This document shows positions 55,085 through 63,161 of a DNA stretch of 64,000 nt, piece by piece. The notes below the pieces were generated by a model. The model was not told the DNA's origin. It saw nothing but the letters and a program-made list of their open reading frames with translations, and ran no database searches. This DNA is from Lachnospiraceae bacterium. GTDB lineage: Bacteria; Bacillota; Clostridia; Lachnospirales; Lachnospiraceae. How positions within the stretch are numbered: the first letter of the stretch is position 1; each line of letters starts with the position of its first letter. Made by a program: the position numbers and the translations under genes. The stretch covers positions 1 through 64,000 of the forward strand of contig JAKSRW010000016.1 in the NCBI GenBank assembly GCA_024403355.1, given 5' to 3'.

Positions 55085-55213
55085 AGATAACCCACTGCCT
55101 TTAGGCGGTGGGTGAAGCTTTCGCGAGGTGCGGGGTTCAAGCCCCGTACCTCGTAAGCTGCGGTAGCAGCGATTTTATAACGAGTGACAAGCGAAGCGGT
55201 CACGAGTTTGACT
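55085..55213 (+). ncRNA. Complete composite hairpin element (A-B-C-D)
   Basis: Hairpin A is CCCACTGCC-TTTA-GGCGGTGGG. Hairpin B is GCGAGGTGCGGGG with CCCCGTACCTCGT around TTCAAG. Hairpin C is GCTGC-GGTA-GCAGC followed by GATTTTAT. Hairpin D is GTGAC...GTCAC with the tail GAGTTTGAC. It follows a promoter directly and leads into another, so it may be a small transcript. Hairpin C plus the T-rich run may be a weak terminator. Confidence 0.7.
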
Positions 55214-55236
55214 ATTTATTAACCGATGGTTATATT
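55208..55236 (+). promoter_or_regulatory. hicAB promoter with palindromic operator
   Basis: TTGACT (55208-55213), 17 nt, TATATT (55231-55236). The spacer includes TAACC-GAT-GGTTA (55220-55232), so a bound repressor would block RNA polymerase directly. Toxin-antitoxin operons are usually autoregulated. Confidence 0.7.
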
Positions 55237-55330
55237 ATAAAAAATAATTTTACTTATTGCAAGTGAAATTGTGGTATCAAAAATAGTTGCAAAAAAAGCT
55301 GCTTTGTAGTAAAATAATGAAAGGAAGAAT

Positions 55331-55591
55331 ATGGCACGCTGGAAAACTATAGAGGAAAAATTTAAAAATCTAAGTAAAGACATAACCTTTTCGGATGCAG
55401 TTACTTTGTTGGAGCATTACGGGTATACGCAGGATAATAAGGGGAGAACAAGTGGTTCACGAGTCAGATTTATATCAGATAAACATTGTGACATATTATT
55501 ACATAAACCGCATCCGCAGAAGGAACTTAAAGGGTATGTTATAAGGGATTTACATAACATATTTGAACAGGAGGGCTTTTGGAATGAGTAA
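55331..55591 (+). CDS. hicA: HicA-type mRNA interferase toxin
   Basis: This 86-residue protein resembles HicA toxins of the dsRBD-like fold: FSDAVTLLEHYGYTQDNKGRTSGSRVRF, with the GS turn, and ILLHKPHPQKELKGYVIRDL, with the usual His and HP-x-KE motif. Such toxins cleave mRNA. GAAAGGAAG lies before the ATG. It overlaps the antitoxin start by 8 bases. Confidence 0.85.
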   Translation: MARWKTIEEKFKNLSKDITFSDAVTLLEHYGYTQDNKGRTSGSRVRFISDKHCDILLHKPHPQKELKGYVIRDLHNIFEQEGFWNE

Positions 55592-55940
55592 TGTGTTGGA
55601 ATATAAAGGTTATATTGGCAGTATTGAGTTTTCTGAAGAGGATGAAGTTTTTTATGGAAAGGTGCAGGGAATCAGGTCTTTAATATCCTATGAGGGTGAA
55701 AATGCAAGGGCGTTGATTGAAGATTTTCATAATGCCGTAGATGATTATCTGGCATTATGCAAGGCGCGTGAGACTGAACCGGAAAAGGCATATAAAGGGA
55801 CCTTTAACATTAGAATTTCGCCGGAACTTCATAAGTCTGCAGCAATATATGCATATGAACATAAAGTATCCTTGAATTCTGTTGTTGAGAGCGCTCTTTC
55901 AGGATTTATGTCACAGCAAAAGCAGATATTTTCAATATAA
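55584..55940 (+). CDS. hicB: HicB-type antitoxin with ribbon-helix-helix domain
   Basis: This 118-residue protein has the HicB RNase-H-like fold (LEYKGYIGSIEFSEEDEVFYGKVQGI...SYEGENARALIEDFHNAVDDYLALC) and a C-terminal ribbon-helix-helix (GTFNIRISPELHKSAAIYAYEHKVSLNSVVESAL). It neutralises the toxin and probably represses the operon. The start at 55584 follows GGAGG inside the toxin gene. Confidence 0.9.
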   Translation: MSNVLEYKGYIGSIEFSEEDEVFYGKVQGIRSLISYEGENARALIEDFHNAVDDYLALCKARETEPEKAYKGTFNIRISPELHKSAAIYAYEHKVSLNSVVESALSGFMSQQKQIFSI

Positions 55941-55955
55941 TACATCACAAGCGAC

Positions 55956-55984
55956 TTGCGGCAAAGCTATATTTTTAGTATAAT
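55956..55984 (+). promoter_or_regulatory. lar operon promoter
   Basis: TTGCGG (55956-55961), 17 nt, TATAAT (55979-55984). The leader to larE is about 115 nt. Confidence 0.6.
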
Positions 55985-56048
55985 TTATTTATACTTACTG
56001 TTTACTGAGTCGGATGTAAATTTGATGTGATTAACGATAGTCAGAAGA

Positions 56049-56088
56049 CTGTCATTGTCTGTCAGTAGGCGGATAATGGCAGTTTTTT
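56049..56088 (+). terminator. Terminator in the larE leader
   Basis: CTGTCATTGTCTG pairs along 13 positions with CGGATAATGGCAG, followed by six T. ATAGTCAGAAGACTGTC upstream could pair with the left arm instead. It may attenuate the lar operon, or simply end hicAB transcription. Confidence 0.75.
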
Positions 56089-56104
56089 ATTTGGAGTAGT
56101 GGCA

Positions 56105-56854
56105 ATGACATTAGAGGAATTTTTTAAAGAGAATAAGCGGCTTGCACTGGCATTTTCGGGCGGAGTTGATTCAGCGTATTTGCTTTATGCCGGTATAAAA
56201 TACGGCTGTGACATTTGTGCTTTTTATGTAAAATCCGAGTTTCAGCCTCAGTTTGAATATGAGGATGCCCTGAGACTGGCGCGTGAGCTGGGCGCAAAAA
56301 TGAAGGTTATAGAGCTTTCTGTGCTTGATGATGATTTGGTATGCGAAAACGGACCAAAGCGCTGCTACTTCTGTAAAAAAAGAATTTTCAACAGTATTGC
56401 GGAGGCGGCAAAAGAGGCCGGCTACGGACTTCTTGCGGATGGAACGAATGCATCGGATGATGCGGGAGACCGCCCCGGAATGCAGGCGCTTAAGGAGCTT
56501 ATGGTGAGGTCTCCTCTTCGTGAGTGCAATCTTACCAAACAGGAAATCAGGGATTTATCAAAGGAGGCCGGGCTTTTTACCTGGGATAAGCCCGCCTATG
56601 CATGTCTTGCCACAAGAATTCCCGTCGGAAGCAGAATTACGGGCGAAGACCTTACGGTTACCGAGCAGGCGGAGGGTGTACTTTTTGATATGGGCTTTTC
56701 GGATTTTCGAATCCGCAAAACAGGCGATACGGCAAAGCTGCAGCTGAAAAAGGACCAGCTGGCAAAGCTTTTGGAGCAAAGAGAAGAAGTTATCAGGCGA
56801 TTAAAGCCTTATTATAAAAATATAACGGTTGATTTGGAGGTCAGAAATGGATGA
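56105..56854 (+). CDS. larE: Sacrificial sulfur transferase LarE
   Basis: This 249-residue ATP-pyrophosphatase helps make the nickel-pincer nucleotide cofactor by donating sulfur from its own Cys. It has the P-loop FSGGVDSAYLL (about residues 17-27), CYFCKKRIF, ADGTNASDD and YACLATRIPVGS with the donor-type Cys at about 167. The start at 56105 follows GGAG by 8 nt. The gene overlaps larB by 8 bases. Confidence 0.93.
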   Translation: MTLEEFFKENKRLALAFSGGVDSAYLLYAGIKYGCDICAFYVKSEFQPQFEYEDALRLARELGAKMKVIELSVLDDDLVCENGPKRCYFCKKRIFNSIAEAAKEAGYGLLADGTNASDDAGDRPGMQALKELMVRSPLRECNLTKQEIRDLSKEAGLFTWDKPAYACLATRIPVGSRITGEDLTVTEQAEGVLFDMGFSDFRIRKTGDTAKLQLKKDQLAKLLEQREEVIRRLKPYYKNITVDLEVRNG

Positions 56855-57587
56855 TATTCGAAGCATCCTTTCAAAGGTAAAAACAGGTGAGGTTTCGGTA
56901 GATGAGGCCCTTTTACAGATAAAAAAGGCCCCCTTTGAGGATATTGATTATGCTAAAATAGATCTGCACCGCGGCGTGCGTCAGGGCGTTCCGGAGGTTA
57001 TCTACGGGGCAGGGAAAACGGCTGAGCAGATAATCGGAATAGCTGATGTGATGCTGAAGAACGGTCAGACTACCATTCTGATAACACGTCTTAGCGAGGA
57101 ATCGGCAAAAATTGTAGCCGCTTCACATGAACTGACCTATTTTTCACAGGCCCGTCTCGGAATTATAGGAACTATTCCCGAGAAAAACGGTGTAGGAAAA
57201 ATCGTGGTTGCGAGCGGCGGAACAAGCGATATGCCCGTGGCTGAGGAGGCCGCACTTACCGCTGAGGCATTTGGCAATGAGGTAGTGAGACTCTATGATG
57301 TGGGCGTAGCGGGCCTTCACAGGCTGCTTGCTCATCTTGATGAATTAATGAGCGCCAATGTGGTTATTGCGGTAGCGGGAATGGAGGGAGCCCTCGCCAG
57401 CGTGGTAGGCGGGCTTGTGGATTGCCCGGTAATCGCGGTCCCCACAAGCGTGGGATACGGCGCATCCTTTAACGGGCTTTCGGCTCTTTTATCGATGCTG
57501 AATTCCTGTGCGAGCGGTGTTTCTGTTGTGAATATTGACAATGGCTTTGGTGCAGGCTTCCTTGCGAGCCGCATAAATCATCGTTAA
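56847..57587 (+). CDS. larB: Nickel-pincer cofactor carboxylase LarB
   Basis: This 246-residue protein related to PurE carboxylates nicotinic acid adenine dinucleotide, the first step of the pincer cofactor. Visible motifs are DLHRGVRQGVPEVIYGAGKT, VASGGTSDMPVAEEAA and GMEGALASVVGGLVDCPVIAVPTSVGYGASF. A GGAGG lies before the ATG within larE. Confidence 0.93.
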   Translation: MDDIRSILSKVKTGEVSVDEALLQIKKAPFEDIDYAKIDLHRGVRQGVPEVIYGAGKTAEQIIGIADVMLKNGQTTILITRLSEESAKIVAASHELTYFSQARLGIIGTIPEKNGVGKIVVASGGTSDMPVAEEAALTAEAFGNEVVRLYDVGVAGLHRLLAHLDELMSANVVIAVAGMEGALASVVGGLVDCPVIAVPTSVGYGASFNGLSALLSMLNSCASGVSVVNIDNGFGAGFLASRINHR

Positions 57588-57623
57588 TCTGATTTGGATA
57601 AAGAGAAAGGCTGGGTAGCTAAT

Positions 57624-58880
57624 ATGAAAACTCTGTACTTGGATCTTGGAATGGGGGCTGCCGGTGATATGCTTTCGGCGGCGCTTCTGGAGTTATGTCC
57701 TGAACCTGAAAGAATTCTGGAAAAGCTTAATGCCCTGAATATTCCGGGCGTCAGTTTTAAGAATGAAAGCGTGAAGAAGTGCGGAATCGGCGGCACACAT
57801 ATGACTGTTACCGTAAACGGTGAAGAGGAGGAGTCGCATGACCATCATCATGAGCATGGTCATGAGCACAGCCACGAGCATGAGCATAGTCATGAACATG
57901 AGCACGAACATGAGCATGAGCACAGTCATGAGCATACACACAGTCACCATCACAGCAGTATGCATGATATTGAGCACATTGTCTGCGGCCATCTTGACCT
58001 TCCGGACAAGGTAAAAGCGGACGTTATGGCCGTATACAAGCTCATTGCAGAGGCTGAAAGTGCAGTGCATGGAGTGCCTGTTACGGAGATTCATTTCCAT
58101 GAAGTCGGTACAATGGATGCCATCGCGGACATAACAGCGGCCTGTCTGATTATGAACGAGCTGGCACCTGATGAGGTCATAGCATCGCCGGTACACGTAG
58201 GCAGCGGTCACGTTAAATGTGCTCACGGAATTATTCCGGTTCCGGCACCTGCCACCGCGAATATTCTGACAGATATTCCCATTTACGGAGGAAAAATACA
58301 GGGCGAGCTCTGTACACCTACCGGAGCTGCACTACTGAAGCATTTCGTAAATAAATTCGGCGATATGCCTGTAATGAAGGTAAAAAATATCGGCTACGGA
58401 ATGGGTAAAAAGGACTTTGAAATTGCTAATTGCGTGCGTGCGATAATCGGAGAAACAGAGGATAAAACCGATGTAATATATGAGCTTTCCGCCAATGTTG
58501 ACGATATGAGCGGCGAGAAAATCGGCTTTGCCATGGAGCGCCTTTTTGAAGCGGGCGCGACGGAAGTGTATACTGTGCCTGTGGGTATGAAGAAGTCCCG
58601 TCCCGGCATTCTCATGCGTGCGATGTGTCATGAGAGCGAGAAAGAAGCAGTTATCAGCACATTTTTCAGGCACACAACAACCATTGGCATCCGTGAGCAG
58701 AAGATGGAGCGATACATCCTGAAGCGTGAGATAGAGAACGTTGAAACAGCCTACGGAACCATCAGAAGAAAAAATGTCAGCGGCTACGGGGTCAGCAGAT
58801 CAAAGTATGAGTACGATGACCTTGCTAAGGCGGCTGTAAAGAACGGATTGAGCATTGCGGAAATTGAAGCAAATATCTGA
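57624..58880 (+). CDS. larC: Nickel insertion protein LarC with His-rich loop
   Basis: This 418-residue protein inserts nickel into the pincer cofactor using CTP. It starts YLDLGMGAAGDMLSAALL. Residues 72-118 are an extreme His/Glu tract (alternating HEH and HSH), presumably for nickel binding. FHEVGTMDAIADI and CTPTGAALLKHF follow. In Lactobacillus plantarum two frames are joined by ribosomal frameshifting; here one continuous frame encodes both halves. larA is not in the window. Confidence 0.93.
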   Translation: MKTLYLDLGMGAAGDMLSAALLELCPEPERILEKLNALNIPGVSFKNESVKKCGIGGTHMTVTVNGEEEESHDHHHEHGHEHSHEHEHSHEHEHEHEHEHSHEHTHSHHHSSMHDIEHIVCGHLDLPDKVKADVMAVYKLIAEAESAVHGVPVTEIHFHEVGTMDAIADITAACLIMNELAPDEVIASPVHVGSGHVKCAHGIIPVPAPATANILTDIPIYGGKIQGELCTPTGAALLKHFVNKFGDMPVMKVKNIGYGMGKKDFEIANCVRAIIGETEDKTDVIYELSANVDDMSGEKIGFAMERLFEAGATEVYTVPVGMKKSRPGILMRAMCHESEKEAVISTFFRHTTTIGIREQKMERYILKREIENVETAYGTIRRKNVSGYGVSRSKYEYDDLAKAAVKNGLSIAEIEANI

Positions 58881-58881
58881 T

Positions 58882-58911
58882 GAGCTATCGACCCCGTCCC
58901 CAAGGGACCAT
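58882..58911 (-). repeat. Inverted copy of the 30-nt GGGGACGGGGTC repeat
   Basis: On the minus strand the unit reads ATGGTCCCTTGGGGACGGGG then TCGATAGCTC. It begins two bases after the larC stop. It is the only inverted copy and has one substitution in the TCTCTT part. Confidence 0.85.
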
Positions 58912-58932
58912 GGCTGGTGGCAAAATATTTTA

Positions 58933-59014
58933 TTGCAATTTGTTTTATATCGTGATAATATACAAAAATACAAATATTGTTGACAAAGGCGTCACCGTTT
59001 CGGTGGCGCTTTTT
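58933..59014 (+). promoter_or_regulatory. pucR promoter and leader hairpin
   Basis: TTGCAA (58933-58938), 17 nt, TAATAT (58956-58961). The leader has GCGTCACC/GGTGGCGC (58989-59009) followed by five T, a terminator-like hairpin before the gene. Confidence 0.5.
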
Positions 59015-59054
59015 GGCTTAAATCCTTTTTGGGATTTGCGGAGGCACGGAGTAT

Positions 59055-60221
59055 ATGGCAATTGAATTAATCCGATTGATTGAAAAAGTAAGTCATATGG
59101 ATATTAAGCTTATGGCAGGTGAAGGGGGAACTCACTGCCTTGTAAGGTGGGTCCATATGGTGGAGGCAACAGAGTCGAGTGATTTTGTGGATGACGGACA
59201 GCTGGTTTTTACAACGGGTATCGGCATCGGTTCGCCGGACAGGCTTATAGACCTGGTAAAGGCGGTCAGACGTAGAGGTGCGGTCGGGGTGATTGTGAAT
59301 ATCGGTCCGTACATTGAAAAAATACCGGAGGAAGTAATTCAATACTGCAATGAGAATGATTATCCGCTTTATGAAGTGCCCTGGAAAATTCATCTTGCGG
59401 AGATTATGAGCATCTGTTATATGGCAATAACGCGTGAGGACCAGCGCAGCCTTGAGACCTCTGCCGCCGTAAAGAACGCAATATTCTTCCCCAAGCAGGA
59501 AGAGCTTTATGTGGTACCTCTTTCGCAGCGCTCCTTCAAGGTCAATTGGCGCTACAGCGTAACGGTTATGCGCTTAAATTCTATTACAGGCAGCAATTAT
59601 GAGGACAGACTCGAAAAGCTTTGTATAACTCTCGATAATCTGATCAGGCATCATAATAAAAGCTTCTCAATTTTTGTTAATGATATGGAGATAATCCTGG
59701 TCTTTGCAAATCTGAACGAGGCAGAACTGAAAAAAGAAATTGAAGGACTTCAGGAGGTCATCAAATCTCTTTTGATGAGGGATGAGGAGATATCAATAGG
59801 TGTAGGCCGGCTTACGAAAAGTGTGCGTTGTCTGTATAAAAGCTATAACCAGGCGCTTTCCATTGAAAAACTATCAAGGAACAAGAAAATACCCAAGGAC
59901 AAGGTGTTTTATTCAGAGCTTGGCATTTACAGACTTTTGATGGGAATAGATGACCGTGAGATTATGACCGAGTATTACAGTCATACTTTAAAGCCTCTGC
60001 TGGACTATGATGCCGTAAATAACTCAGACCTTTGCGGAACTCTTAGGTGTTATCTGCATAATAACGGAAGCGTCAAGGAAACTGCCGATGAGCTTTTTGT
60101 TCATAGAAATACGATTAATTATAAGCTGAATAAAATAGAGGAGCTTTTGAATATAGAGGTCTCCTCGGTTGCGGCAAGAACGGAGCTGATGATGGCCTTC
60201 TATCTTCAGGACATTCTCTAG
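59055..60221 (+). CDS. PucR/CdaR family transcriptional regulator
   Basis: This 388-residue regulator has an N-terminal PucR ligand domain (VRWVHMVEATESSDFVDDGQLVFTTG), a degenerate GGDEF-like middle (SIGVGRLTKSVRCLYKSYNQA), and a C-terminal HTH_30 (LRCYLHNNGSVKETADELFVHRNTINYKLNKIEEL). Such proteins activate purine, pyrimidine or amino-acid breakdown genes. It probably binds the paired palindromes before the aminotransferase and ABC genes. GGAGG precedes the ATG. Confidence 0.9.
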   Translation: MAIELIRLIEKVSHMDIKLMAGEGGTHCLVRWVHMVEATESSDFVDDGQLVFTTGIGIGSPDRLIDLVKAVRRRGAVGVIVNIGPYIEKIPEEVIQYCNENDYPLYEVPWKIHLAEIMSICYMAITREDQRSLETSAAVKNAIFFPKQEELYVVPLSQRSFKVNWRYSVTVMRLNSITGSNYEDRLEKLCITLDNLIRHHNKSFSIFVNDMEIILVFANLNEAELKKEIEGLQEVIKSLLMRDEEISIGVGRLTKSVRCLYKSYNQALSIEKLSRNKKIPKDKVFYSELGIYRLLMGIDDREIMTEYYSHTLKPLLDYDAVNNSDLCGTLRCYLHNNGSVKETADELFVHRNTINYKLNKIEELLNIEVSSVAARTELMMAFYLQDIL

Positions 60222-60253
60222 CCTGCAAACTATATTAGATAAATATTTTAACC

Positions 60254-60289
60254 GTCGTGTCATGGCTATTCATGATGCGGCGATTTTTT
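60254..60289 (+). terminator. Terminator after the pucR gene
   Basis: GTCGTGTCATG and CATGATGCGGC pair around GCTATT, followed by six T. Confidence 0.85.
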
Positions 60290-60312
60290 ATGCGTTGCAT
60301 TAAATATATTCT

Positions 60313-60377
60313 TTGTGCTGGCGCACAATCTGATTTGTGTCACGGCTCATTGTTTATAAAAATGATGACATTATAAT
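60313..60377 (+). promoter_or_regulatory. Aminotransferase promoter with two palindromic activator sites
   Basis: TGTGCTGGCGCACA (60314-60327) and TGTGTCACGGCTCA (60336-60349) are 22 bp apart, start to start. TTGTTT (60350-60355), 16 nt and TATAAT (60372-60377) follow directly. The same layout recurs at 63011-63075. The rest of the leader to 60484 shows no further motif. Confidence 0.75.
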
Positions 60378-60484
60378 AAAGCCATCAAGTAAAAAGCCTG
60401 CACTAAAACAGGTAAAACAATCAGGATGCAGTCGCCGGATAAAGACCGGGACTGTACATTACGAGAAAGGTAAGGTGGATTTAT

Positions 60485-61816
60485 ATGGGAATGACAGGAA
60501 CAGAAATCAGAGACAAGCAGAAGCAGTATGTATTACAGTCATGGAGCAAGCAGGGGGCAATAAACCCTATTGCGGTTGAGAAGGCTGAAGGAATTTATTA
60601 CTACGATTTTGACGGAAACCGTTACACGGATATGGCTTCACAGCTTGTAAATCTTAATCTCGGATACGGCAATAAGGATATTGCGGATGCAATTAAGGAA
60701 CAGGTAGATAAATACTGCTATATCGGACCTTCACTCGGTTCAGAGCCCAGAGCAGAGCTTGCGGAGATGATTATTAAGCTTCTGCCCGAAAGCTTTGGTA
60801 AGGTATTTTTCACAAATGCAGGTGCAGATGCCAATGAAAATGCAATCAAGATTGCAAGAATGTACACAGGACGCAAGAAGATTTTCAGCCGTTACAGAAG
60901 CTACCATGGTTCATCCTTCGGTGCGGGAAATCTTACCGGCGAGCCCAGAAGATATCCTCTTGAGCCCGGTATTCCCGGCTTTGTTAAATTCTTTGATCCC
61001 TATATTTACAGAGAGCCTATTGAGTTTAAGTCTGAGGAAGAAGCTACAAAGTATTATCTTACAAAGCTTCGCGAGCAGATTATTTATGAAGGACCTGACA
61101 GCGTGGCAGCCATCGTTATGGAGACAATTACCGGTTCAAACGGTATTATCATTCCTCCTAAGGGATATCTTCCCGGCGTCAGAAAAATCTGTGATGAATT
61201 CGGTATTGTAATGATTTGTGATGAGGTAATGGCAGGCTGGTGCAGAACAGGCAAGATGTTTGCTTTTGAAAATTTTGATGTTGTACCCGATATTGTAACC
61301 TTTGCGAAGGGTGTTACCTGCGGTTATGTTCAGCTGGGCGGTGCTGCGGTTTCAAAGAAGATTGCAGAATATTTTGATGATCATCTTCTTTCCTGTGGCC
61401 TTACCTACAGCGGACATCCTCTTGCATGTGCAGCAGGTGTAGCCTGTGTTAAGTATTATGAGAAGGCAAAGATTCTTGATAATGTGGCAGCAGTGGGCAA
61501 GGTTCTTGCAGATACACTTGATGTATTAAAGGAAAAGCATCCCTGTGTAGGTGATGTTCGTCACATTGGTCTGTTCTCATGTGTCGAACTTGTAAAGGAT
61601 AAGGCAACCAAGGAGCCTCTTGTTGAGTACGGTAAGGATCCGGAAGGCCTGATGTCTAAGGTAATCGGTCTTCTTAAGGAGCGCAAATTCATGACATATT
61701 CACATGAAAATATGGTATTTGTATGTCCTCCACTTATCATTACCGAGGCACAGCTTAAAGAGGAGCTGGCAAAGCTTGATGAAGTATTATCAATTGTAGA
61801 TGAGAAGTTTATTTAA
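60485..61816 (+). CDS. Class III PLP aminotransferase, taurine- or beta-alanine-type
   Basis: This 443-residue PLP enzyme of the omega-aminotransferase group has FTNAGADANENAIKIARMYTG, YRSYHGSSFGAGNLTG, ICDEVMAGWCRTGKMFAFE and the Schiff-base Lys in FAKGVTCGY (about K275). It resembles taurine:pyruvate aminotransferases, but beta-alanine or 4-aminobutyrate are also possible substrates. The product aldehyde would go to the dehydrogenase gene 39 nt downstream. AAAGGTAAGG lies upstream of the ATG. Confidence 0.85.
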   Translation: MGMTGTEIRDKQKQYVLQSWSKQGAINPIAVEKAEGIYYYDFDGNRYTDMASQLVNLNLGYGNKDIADAIKEQVDKYCYIGPSLGSEPRAELAEMIIKLLPESFGKVFFTNAGADANENAIKIARMYTGRKKIFSRYRSYHGSSFGAGNLTGEPRRYPLEPGIPGFVKFFDPYIYREPIEFKSEEEATKYYLTKLREQIIYEGPDSVAAIVMETITGSNGIIIPPKGYLPGVRKICDEFGIVMICDEVMAGWCRTGKMFAFENFDVVPDIVTFAKGVTCGYVQLGGAAVSKKIAEYFDDHLLSCGLTYSGHPLACAAGVACVKYYEKAKILDNVAAVGKVLADTLDVLKEKHPCVGDVRHIGLFSCVELVKDKATKEPLVEYGKDPEGLMSKVIGLLKERKFMTYSHENMVFVCPPLIITEAQLKEELAKLDEVLSIVDEKFI

Positions 61817-61855
61817 TTTGTATTTGTAATATACAGGGAAGGTTCGGTAATCAAT

Positions 61856-63010
61856 ATGGCACATTTTTCAATTCCTTCGCATACGCTGATCGGCAGGGAA
61901 GCCCTGCAGGAGGCGGTAGCTTATATGAAAAACTACGGAAACAGGGCGCTGATAGTAACAGGCCCCCATGTGGCCAAATCACCGATGGTGGATTTTCTGA
62001 AAAATCTTTTGGGTGAAAATGAGATAGCCTACTATGTTTTTGACGGCATTACAGGAGAGCCCACAGACCTGATGATTCAGGAGGGCGTTAATGCTTATTT
62101 GAAGAGCATGAGCCGTTTTATCATTGGTATCGGCGGCGGAAGTCCTCTGGACAGCGCCAAGGCCATAGCGGTAATGGCCGGTTCAAAGGGCTCGATTTCG
62201 GACTATATGGGAAAGGAGATAACAGTATCCGTCCCTCCCATAGTAGCAATTCCGACTACGTCGGGAACAGGCTCGGAGGCAACGAAATTTACCGTAATAA
62301 CCGATTCGAAGAAGGATATCAAGATGCTGCTGAAGGGCGATTGTCTTATACCCGACCTCGCTGTTTTAAATTACGAGTTTACCATGGATATGCCTAAAAG
62401 TGTAACAGCCTCTACAGGACTTGATGCGCTTACTCATGCCATAGAGGCTTACACTTCAAAAAAGGCAATACCTCTGACCGATATATATGCTGTTTCGGCA
62501 GTTAAGCGAATTATGAAATATCTGCCCATAGCATATGAAAACGGAAGGGATTCTAAGGCACGCGAGCAGATGACCCTTGCAGCCTATGAGGCAGGTATCT
62601 GCATAAATAATTCAAGTGTAACAATTGTGCATGGAATGAGCCGCCCGATAGGAGCACTTTTCCATGTGCCTCACGGAAGAAGCAATGCAATGCTCTTAGC
62701 AGAATGTCTGGGCTTTGCCGCAGATGGAGCCTATGACAGATTTGCACTGCTTGGCCGCGAATGCGGAGCCGCAGACCCTAAGGATGATGACAGGACCGCG
62801 ACCGAAAAGTTTTTGAAGGCCGTGGGAGAGCTGGTTAAGCTCTGTGAGATACCTACTCTTCGTGAGGCGGGGATATCAGCAGAACAGTTCAAATCGCTTA
62901 TTCCGAAGATGGCGAAAGATGCGATTGCCTCGGGAAGCCCCGCAAATACTGTTAAAAATGTTAGTGTCGAAGACTGCGTAAGAATATACGAAAAGCTGAT
63001 TGAAGACTGA
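61856..63010 (+). CDS. Iron-type (group III) alcohol dehydrogenase
   Basis: This 384-residue NAD(P)H-dependent enzyme has GIGGGSPLDSAKAIAV for nucleotide binding, AIPTTSGTGSEATKFTVIT, and metal ligands in TGLDALTHAIEAYTS and MSRPIGALFHVPHGRSNA. After the aminotransferase it would reduce an aldehyde: sulfoacetaldehyde to isethionate (SarD-like) or malonate semialdehyde to 3-hydroxypropionate. The sequence alone does not settle which. Confidence 0.9.
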   Translation: MAHFSIPSHTLIGREALQEAVAYMKNYGNRALIVTGPHVAKSPMVDFLKNLLGENEIAYYVFDGITGEPTDLMIQEGVNAYLKSMSRFIIGIGGGSPLDSAKAIAVMAGSKGSISDYMGKEITVSVPPIVAIPTTSGTGSEATKFTVITDSKKDIKMLLKGDCLIPDLAVLNYEFTMDMPKSVTASTGLDALTHAIEAYTSKKAIPLTDIYAVSAVKRIMKYLPIAYENGRDSKAREQMTLAAYEAGICINNSSVTIVHGMSRPIGALFHVPHGRSNAMLLAECLGFAADGAYDRFALLGRECGAADPKDDDRTATEKFLKAVGELVKLCEIPTLREAGISAEQFKSLIPKMAKDAIASGSPANTVKNVSVEDCVRIYEKLIED

Positions 63011-63075
63011 TGTGCTCGAGCACAATTCAATTTGTGTTTCGACACATTGTATATAGATATCGAGGTCAGTATACT
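63011..63075 (+). promoter_or_regulatory. ABC importer promoter with two palindromic activator sites
   Basis: TGTGCTCGAGCACA (63011-63024) and TGTGTTTCGACACA (63033-63046) are perfect palindromes 22 bp apart. TTGTAT (63047-63052), 17 nt and TATACT (63070-63075) follow. The sites abut the -35 box, typical of activators. Confidence 0.8.
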
Positions 63076-63161
63076 AGCATCAATGAAACACAGCAATGGC
63101 GCTGACAAAAGCAGACCGGCTGTGTTTTTTTACAAAATCAGGAAGAAAAGAGGGGTCAGTT

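Noticed and set aside
55116..55158. tRNA-like T arm in hairpin B (GGGGTTCAAGCCCC)
   Set aside because: No D arm, anticodon arm or CCA-acceptor geometry surrounds it, and the other copy replaces TTCAA with TACAAT. It is a simple hairpin.
57840..57960. DNA tandem repeat in larC as a mobile or satellite repeat
   Set aside because: The pattern follows His/Glu codons with synonymous variation, as expected for a coding metal-binding tract.
57693..58226. Minus-strand frame opposite the LarC His tract
   Set aside because: It is the complement of the HEH-coding repeats, giving a Met/Leu-rich low-complexity shadow with no ribosome site.
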